The notes under the pieces are model-generated. The model worked only from the letters and a program-made list of their open reading frames with translations. It ran no database searches and had not been told where the DNA came from. From Murinocardiopsis flavida (GTDB taxonomy: Bacteria > Actinomycetota > Actinomycetes > Streptosporangiales > Streptosporangiaceae), in contig NZ_PYGA01000011.1 in the NCBI RefSeq assembly GCF_003014485.1, positions 171,230 to 235,229 of the forward strand: DNA of 64,000 bases, given 5' to 3'. Shown piece after piece: positions 60,147-64,000 of this stretch; positions within the stretch are counted from its first letter, which is position 1; each line of letters opens with the position of its first letter. Both the position numbers and the translations under genes were made by a program.

Positions 60147-60788
60147 ATGAACGACAGCTTGGTGTGGATCGACTGCGAGATGACAGGGCTTGACCTCGCC
60201 CACGATGCGCTGATCGAGGTCGCCTGCCTCATCACCGATAGCGAACTCAACCAGCTCGACGACGGCATCGATGTGGTGGTCAAACCGCCGCAGGCCGCAC
60301 TCGACCAGATGGGCGAGTTCGTCACCCAGATGCACACCACGTCGGGGCTGCTGGAGGTCCTCGACGCAGGGGTGACCCTCCAGGAGGCCGAGGACGCCGT
60401 CCTGGAGCACATCCGGCGCTACCTGCCGGAGCCGAAGAAGGCGCCGCTGTGCGGCAACTCCATCGCCACCGACCGCACCTTCCTCGCCCGCGACATGCCG
60501 CGCATCGACGACCACCTGCACTACCGCATGGTCGACGTCTCCAGCATCAAGGAGCTGCTGCGCCGCTGGTACCCGCGGGTGTACTACGCCAGCCCGGAGA
60601 AGAACGGCGGCCACCGCGCGCTCGCCGACATCACCGAGAGCATCCAGGAGTTGCGGTACTACCGCGCCGCGGCGTTCGCCACCGCCCCCGGACCCGACAC
60701 CGCCACTGCGCGGGCGATCGCCGCCGACATCGTGAACGGCGGCAATGGGATCCTCACCTCACCCGAGCACACCGGGGAGAAAAGGTGA
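60147..60788 (+). CDS. orn: Oligoribonuclease
   Basis: 213 residues from ATG at 60147. DEDDh exonuclease: WIDCEMTGLD (Asp, Glu), the middle Asp in NSIATDRTFLARDMP, and the final His-Asp in GGHRALADI. It degrades 2-5-nucleotide RNA and pGpG to mononucleotides in the cytoplasm. Typical length. Sits just upstream of tRNA-His, a common actinobacterial arrangement. An earlier in-frame start at 60117 would include the -10 and is rejected. Confidence 0.96.
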   Translation: MNDSLVWIDCEMTGLDLAHDALIEVACLITDSELNQLDDGIDVVVKPPQAALDQMGEFVTQMHTTSGLLEVLDAGVTLQEAEDAVLEHIRRYLPEPKKAPLCGNSIATDRTFLARDMPRIDDHLHYRMVDVSSIKELLRRWYPRVYYASPEKNGGHRALADITESIQELRYYRAAAFATAPGPDTATARAIAADIVNGGNGILTSPEHTGEKR

Positions 60789-60810
60789 GCGAACCAGTCG
60801 GCTGAACCGC

Positions 60811-60816
60811 TAGAAT
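60811..60816 (+). promoter_or_regulatory. Candidate -10 of tRNA-His
   Basis: TAGAAT, 42 bases before the mature 5' end. No convincing -35 was found. Confidence 0.4.
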
Positions 60817-60858
60817 CGTGGATGAACGCGGGCGACGCGAACCTCGCCCGGCGCTCAT

Positions 60859-60935
60859 GGTGGGTGTAGCTCAGTCGGTAGAGCACTTGGTTGTGGTCCA
60901 AGAAGTCGCGGGTTCAAGTCCCGTCACTCACCCCA
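60859..60935 (+). tRNA. tRNA-His (anticodon GTG) with encoded CCA
   Basis: Acceptor GTGGGTG (60860-60866) pairs with CACTCAC (60925-60931). The extra G-1 specific to tRNA-His is at 60859 opposite C73 (60932). Anticodon stem CTTGG/CCAAG with loop TTGTGGT, anticodon GTG. T-arm contains GGGTTCAAGTCCC. CCA is encoded at 60933-60935. The intact 3' end is retained at the junction with the integrated element. Confidence 0.97.
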
Positions 60936-60939
60936 ACAC

Positions 60940-60977
60940 AAAAGCCCTGGTCATCGTGTGCGATGACCAGGGCTTTT
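60940..60977 (+). terminator. Intrinsic terminator after tRNA-His
   Basis: Perfect 17-base arms (60940-60956 and 60961-60977; AAAAGCCCTGG... with TGTG loop) ending in TTTT. The only terminator in the window with a T-tract; it also blocks transcription from the integrase side through its A-rich 5' arm. Confidence 0.88.
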
Positions 60978-61018
60978 CACTTGCAGGACTCGCCCACTCC
61001 CATCCCGATGTCCGATTT

Positions 61019-61037
61019 TGGGAGCGCTGTGGGAGCG
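61019..61037 (+). repeat. Paired TGGGAGCG repeats beside the integrase, candidate arm-type sites
   Basis: TGGGAGCG at 61019-61026 and 61030-61037 (11-base period) lies between the tRNA and the integrase stop, where tyrosine-integrase arm sites or directionality sites are normally found. Confidence 0.4.
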
Positions 61038-61045
61038 AACGCGCC

Positions 61046-62566
61046 TCACGACCCCTTGGAATCGGCGAGCAACGCGTCCAGGATGGGCACGGCCGAACGC
61101 TCGGAGATCGCCCTCCGCGCCCGCAGCGACTTCGTCCATACGCGCTCCAGAGCCGCAACGAGAGCGCGCCGCATATCCGGAGTGGGGTGGGCGTAGGTGC
61201 CCCGCATCCCGGGCACCTCATGGCCCATCCGCTCCGACTGAAGGACGTAGGGGATCGCTGCGTCGTCCATCCACGGCTCGTGGCTGTGCCGGAGACCGTG
61301 CGGCGTCAACCCGGCGCGGAGCGGGAGCCACGAGGCGAGTACGGCATCCGCAGCGGGCGGCTCTCCGGAGCCCGGGCAGGTGGATCCAGAGCCGACATGC
61401 CGGATGAGCGTGCCGTCGAGCCGAAGGAGCTGTGTGCGGCGGCAGTGCGAGCACCGGCCGCGCCCGTCTCCCCCACTCACCAATCGGGCATGGCCGCGCC
61501 CGGTCGGCGGATGGAAGGGCTCACCGGGAACCGCCGGCGGCCACGGCGCCACCGGACGGCCCGGCCACAGCCCGGCGAGGTCGACCAGTACCGGTCGCGC
61601 CGGACGCGGGACCTTGCCTCCGCGTTCGGGGTACCACCCGTCCGCAGCAGGGCGGAATGTGCGCTCGCTGTAGGTAGAGCGGCGGTGGTGGCCTCCCTGA
61701 GCCGTGAGGAACAGGTAGTCCTGGCCCGCGCACCACGGCTCTTCGCGGTGGCCGCAGTGGCACGTTCGCGGCGCGGTGGACCGCAGGTGCTTCTCCAACA
61801 GGCGGTACAGGAACGGCGGGAGGTCGACCGTACGCATCGACCCGTCCTTCGGCCGTCCGCGGTAGAAGTGCCCATCGAGTTCGTAGAGCTTCCAGTGGAT
61901 GTCGAGTTCCCCCTGCCGGACGTTCTCGGGGGCCAGGCCCATGAGTTCACTCCACCGAGCGGCCGTGTAGGCAGCCGTGATCACCAGGGCGAAGTCGTCG
62001 TCATGACCGCTCAGCAGAGCGCACCGCTCCGCCAGCAGCAGGGCCTGGAACGGCGATACCCACGCCTTCTCCGTGCGCTGGACGGCCCTGTCGATCCGCC
62101 GCTGCCCTTTCCGTCCCTTGCCGCGTTTTCTCGCCGCCGGGTTGAGCTTGATGTAGCGCGGGATCGCGTCGTTGAGCATGGTCGTGAAGACTGAGCGCGC
62201 TTCCCGAGCTGTACGCCGCGAGACCTGGAGCTCCCTCTCCCAGATCGCGATCTCTTCGGGCGTGAGGGAGCGGAGCTCACGCTCGCCGAAGACCGGGAGC
62301 ACATGGCTTTCCAGGTGGTAGCGGTAGTTGGCCAGTGTCGTGCGCTCCAAGTCCAGGGCCGCGAACCAAGTGTTGGCCCATTCGGTCACCCTGAGCAGGC
62401 CGCTGCGGGGATCGACGTAAGTGTCGTTGCGAATCGCCGCTTCCTGGTCGCGCCCGTACTTCGCAGCAGCGCGCTTGCTGGTGAATCCGGGTTCTGATTC
62501 GAGGCGCCCGTTCGGACCGCGCCAACGAGCACGCCATAGGTTGCCGCGCTTCTCCGCGTATGCCAT
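61046..62566 (-). CDS. int: Tyrosine recombinase/integrase of the tRNA-His element
   Basis: 506 residues. N-terminal arm-binding region (about 1-55; GNLWRARWRGPNGRLESE), SAM-like core-binding domain (about 60-160) and catalytic domain: Arg in TAARWSELMGL, HxxR in TPHGLRHSHE, His in MGHEVPG, and Tyr in GTYAHPTPDM. A Cys/His cluster (CHCGHREEPWC) and a second Cys pair (CSHCRR) interrupt the catalytic domain, an insertion seen in integrases of actinomycete elements. Catalyses site-specific integration and excision at tRNA-His. Lower third-position GC than its neighbours in places. Confidence 0.95.
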   Translation of the reverse strand: MAYAEKRGNLWRARWRGPNGRLESEPGFTSKRAAAKYGRDQEAAIRNDTYVDPRSGLLRVTEWANTWFAALDLERTTLANYRYHLESHVLPVFGERELRSLTPEEIAIWERELQVSRRTAREARSVFTTMLNDAIPRYIKLNPAARKRGKGRKGQRRIDRAVQRTEKAWVSPFQALLLAERCALLSGHDDDFALVITAAYTAARWSELMGLAPENVRQGELDIHWKLYELDGHFYRGRPKDGSMRTVDLPPFLYRLLEKHLRSTAPRTCHCGHREEPWCAGQDYLFLTAQGGHHRRSTYSERTFRPAADGWYPERGGKVPRPARPVLVDLAGLWPGRPVAPWPPAVPGEPFHPPTGRGHARLVSGGDGRGRCSHCRRTQLLRLDGTLIRHVGSGSTCPGSGEPPAADAVLASWLPLRAGLTPHGLRHSHEPWMDDAAIPYVLQSERMGHEVPGMRGTYAHPTPDMRRALVAALERVWTKSLRARRAISERSAVPILDALLADSKGS

Positions 62567-62608
62567 TCCACCTCCAATGATTCGGGGATCGTCTTGTTCG
62601 CCAGCGGG

Positions 62609-62941
62609 TCAGTGGCGGTCGTCGCGGACTCGCGGGCGCGGTACCAGCGGCGCTACTCCCCCGCGTGTCGGCTGAGGCCGGGTACTGGTGCGACGACGGC
62701 GACGAAGGTCCTGCTTCGGCTTGGCCGTGTTTCCGGTCGGACCCTGTTCGTAAAGGGCGACGATCTCTTTGAGATGCAGGTCCGTGAACATGTACCGGCC
62801 GCCGAGCAACGTGAACGGGACCTTGCGCTCCGCCGCCCGGCGCTCCAACCAACTCACCCTCACGCCGAGAATCGCGGCGGCCTTCTCCTTCGTGTGCAGG
62901 ACCAGATGGCTTCCAGGCGCGTTCTTCGGTGCATCAGTCAT
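62609..62941 (-). CDS. xis: Excisionase-like MerR/HTH_17 DNA-binding protein
   Basis: 110 residues from ATG at 62941, with GGAGGTG 7 bases upstream. Winged helix-turn-helix of the excisionase type: LHTKEKAAAILGVRVSWLER then VPFTLLGGRYMFTDLHLKEI; the tail is Arg/Pro-rich. Acts with the integrase to excise the element. Located directly upstream of int (42 bases) and overlapping the preceding small gene by 8 bases. Confidence 0.88.
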   Translation of the reverse strand: MTDAPKNAPGSHLVLHTKEKAAAILGVRVSWLERRAAERKVPFTLLGGRYMFTDLHLKEIVALYEQGPTGNTAKPKQDLRRRRRTSTRPQPTRGGVAPLVPRPRVRDDRH

Positions 62942-63122
62942 CGGGGGACACCTCCACATAGACCAGGACGTGGGCGGGGTTCTTGCGGCTGGGGCGGTGC
63001 GGGGACGCATCGGCGGCCGGCAGGGCGGCGGTGATGGCGTGCAGGACGCGGTCGACGTGCTCGGGGCGCCCGACCAGGCGGACTTGGACGATGTCGAGCC
63101 GGGCCGGTGGGCGGTCGGCCAT
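62934..63122 (-). CDS. Small hypothetical protein of the integrated element
   Basis: 62 residues from ATG at 63122, with AGGAG 10 bases upstream. ARLDIVQVRLVGRPEHVDRV then HAITAALPAADA suggests a small alpha-beta domain. Overlaps the xis start. Similar short genes occur between rep and xis in actinomycete elements; no function is known. Confidence 0.7.
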   Translation of the reverse strand: MADRPPARLDIVQVRLVGRPEHVDRVLHAITAALPAADASPHRPSRKNPAHVLVYVEVSPDD

Positions 63123-63149
63123 GATGGGTGGTGCTCCTTTCACAGGGGC

Positions 63150-63190
63150 GCGGCCCCGGGGAACTGCTTGGCGGTAGGTCCCGGGGCCGC
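63150..63190. terminator. Hairpin between rep and the small gene
   Basis: Perfect arms GCGGCCCCGGG (63150-63160) and CCCGGGGCCGC (63180-63190), 19-base loop. It may end the rep transcript, or fold near the ribosome site of the small gene at 63131-63137 and influence its translation. Confidence 0.5.
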
Positions 63191-63269
63191 TTGATCTATG
63201 GGTGTGCAGAGTGAGTGCGTCACCCCCTGAAACTGCCGATGAATCGACAGAAGTGGACATGGGAGCGGC

Positions 63270-64000
63270 TCAGTACCGGCCGCGTTTGATGGCGCATGTC
63301 GAGCAGTGCGGCCCGTAGGCGGTCGCGTAGGCCCGCTCATAGGCCACGCCGCAGGTGCGGCAGTGGCCGCTCTCCGCGGGCACGGGGTGGTCTCCCATAG
63401 AGAGTGGTTCCGCGCCAGTGTCCATAGCGCCCCGACCGTCCCGCACCCCGGATGAGCTGGGGTTTCGCTGAACCGCTGGGGTGAACGCTGATTCGGTAGC
63501 GTTTCGCGGTGCTGGTGTGGTTTCTCCGGCCGTAAAGAGCGCGTCTGCGCTGGTCGCAGACGCGCCGGGGGCCGGTTCGCCCGGTGGACGCTGGTCGCCG
63601 TCGGGTTCTCCGTCGATGTGGTTCTCACTGGCGAGCCGGTAGAGGCGGGAGCGGTGCGGTGCGGGCCCGCGTCCGGCTTCGGCGAAGCTGATCCCGATCG
63701 CGCGCAGCACGGGCGCGTCCCTCTTGAGCTGACCGGACGCCCGGGTGGCGTCGACCGGCCAGGACTTGGGGCGCGGGTCGGGGACCGTGACCAGGTCCAT
63801 GAGTTGGCTGATGGTGCCGGTCCAGGTGCCGGCGGACTCGATGAAGGCGGCCACCGCCGCGGTGAACGGCTTGGCCTCGATCAGGTCACTGGTGTTGGTC
63901 TCCGCGGCGGCCCGGTAGGTCTCGAAGGTGTCCCATCCGGCGACGGTGTCGAGTGCGGCCAGCACCGTTGCGAAGTCGGCCATGCGCGGAAGTTCCGTGA
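63270..64000 (-). CDS. C-terminal part of an element replication protein (primase/helicase type), cut by right edge
   Basis: The frame is open to base 64000, so the ATG at 63983 is not the start: codons before it read TELPR in frame, joining LPRMADFATVLAALDTVAGW, a sequence typical of the end of the helicase domain in actinomycete element and phage primase-polymerase proteins. A winged-helix-like region follows (GTWTGTISQLMDLV, then WPVDATRASGQLKRDAPVLR), then a disordered linker and a C-terminal zinc cluster (CRTCGVAYE ... HCSTC). Likely initiates element replication. The N-terminal two thirds lie outside the window. Confidence 0.72.
   Translation of the reverse strand, partial: TELPRMADFATVLAALDTVAGWDTFETYRAAAETNTSDLIEAKPFTAAVAAFIESAGTWTGTISQLMDLVTVPDPRPKSWPVDATRASGQLKRDAPVLRAIGISFAEAGRGPAPHRSRLYRLASENHIDGEPDGDQRPPGEPAPGASATSADALFTAGETTPAPRNATESAFTPAVQRNPSSSGVRDGRGAMDTGAEPLSMGDHPVPAESGHCRTCGVAYERAYATAYGPHCSTCAIKRGRY

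Larger units (their letters stand above)
60890..64000. mobile_element. Integrated element at tRNA-His (AICE-like), left end only
   Basis: A tyrosine integrase, an excisionase and a replication-protein C-terminus follow the tRNA-His 3' end in the order int-xis-(small)-rep, all leftward, which is the order of pSAM2-type actinomycete integrative and conjugative elements. The attachment core is expected within the 3' half of the tRNA (about 60890-60935). The other end and any transfer gene lie beyond 64000. Could also be a phage-derived or satellite element. Confidence 0.75.

Noticed and set aside
63983..63983. ATG at 63983 as start of the last gene
   Set aside because: The frame is open through the window edge and the protein begins in the middle of a recognisable helicase C-terminal segment.
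1..64000. CRISPR array
   Set aside because: No set of regularly spaced direct repeats with unique spacers; all arrays found are contiguous tandem repeats.
1..64000. Secondary-metabolite gene cluster
   Set aside because: AacS, the FadD-like enzyme, SGNH hydrolase and GT4 are scattered single genes; no PKS, NRPS, terpene or RiPP core enzyme is present.

Overview
The window is very GC-rich DNA with actinobacterial hallmarks: strong GC bias at codon third positions, many GTG and a few TTG starts, a DUF2510 protein, DUF5753-type XRE regulators, an SSI-like protease inhibitor, a chromosomal oligoribonuclease beside tRNA-His, and an AICE-like integrated element. A Nocardiopsis-like or related filamentous actinomycete is a reasonable guess, but no rRNA or species marker is present, so the genus is inference.

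Layout. 1-5520: a leftward sugar or polyol operon (lipoprotein binding protein, GatD-like dehydrogenase, FGGY kinase, SorC regulator, ABC ATPase running off the left edge). The last four genes are joined by 4-base stop/start overlaps. 5840-8093: an unknown gene, then 1.6 kb of repeat-rich DNA with no convincing gene. 8094-12178: HAD phosphatase, PTS EIIA-like protein, and a DHA2 drug exporter divergent from its TetR regulator across one shared operator. 12228-17258: FUSC-like transporter, two membrane proteins, and a TetR/VOC divergent pair with two palindromic operators. 17426-27014: acetoacetyl-CoA synthetase, secreted SGNH hydrolase, ornithine aminotransferase, acyl-CoA synthetase, Ser/Thr kinase and a DUF368 (undecaprenyl-phosphate translocase family) protein. 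27291-30067: a small secreted protein and a compact XRE/DUF5753 cassette with five leftward genes and two matching 10-bp-period repeat sites. 30161-36134: TPP riboswitch-thiD, Na/alanine symporter, DUF6457, aminotransferase and LysR. 36262-40539: GT4 glycosyltransferase plus DMT transporter operon, and a membrane-anchored spermidine-synthase-like protein. 40809-50217: two D-2-hydroxyacid dehydrogenases (the first lacking two catalytic residues), a double Lrp regulator, cytoplasmic GH20 hexosaminidase, two tandem secreted GDPD paralogues, a Pro-rich exported protein, and a 417-bp MITE-like inverted-repeat element. 50489-60788: lipid kinase, SpoU methyltransferase, SSI-like inhibitor, two solute-binding/VWA paralogues, a possible amidase-fold protein, a large DUF2510 membrane protein and orn. 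60859-64000: tRNA-His followed by an integrated element with integrase, excisionase and the C-terminal part of a replication protein cut by the right edge.

How it works together. Most of the window is ordinary chromosome with short operons separated by strong, often perfect, GC-rich hairpins without U-tracts. Regulation is unusually legible: three operator sets with matched promoters, a riboswitch that contains the thiD ribosome binding site, and a group of genes whose -10 hexamer lies only 6 to 9 bases before the start codon, which predicts leaderless mRNAs. The accessory parts are the 6.5-8.1 kb and 48.6-49.1 kb repeat regions, which share a repeat family, the XRE cassette, and the tRNA-His element.
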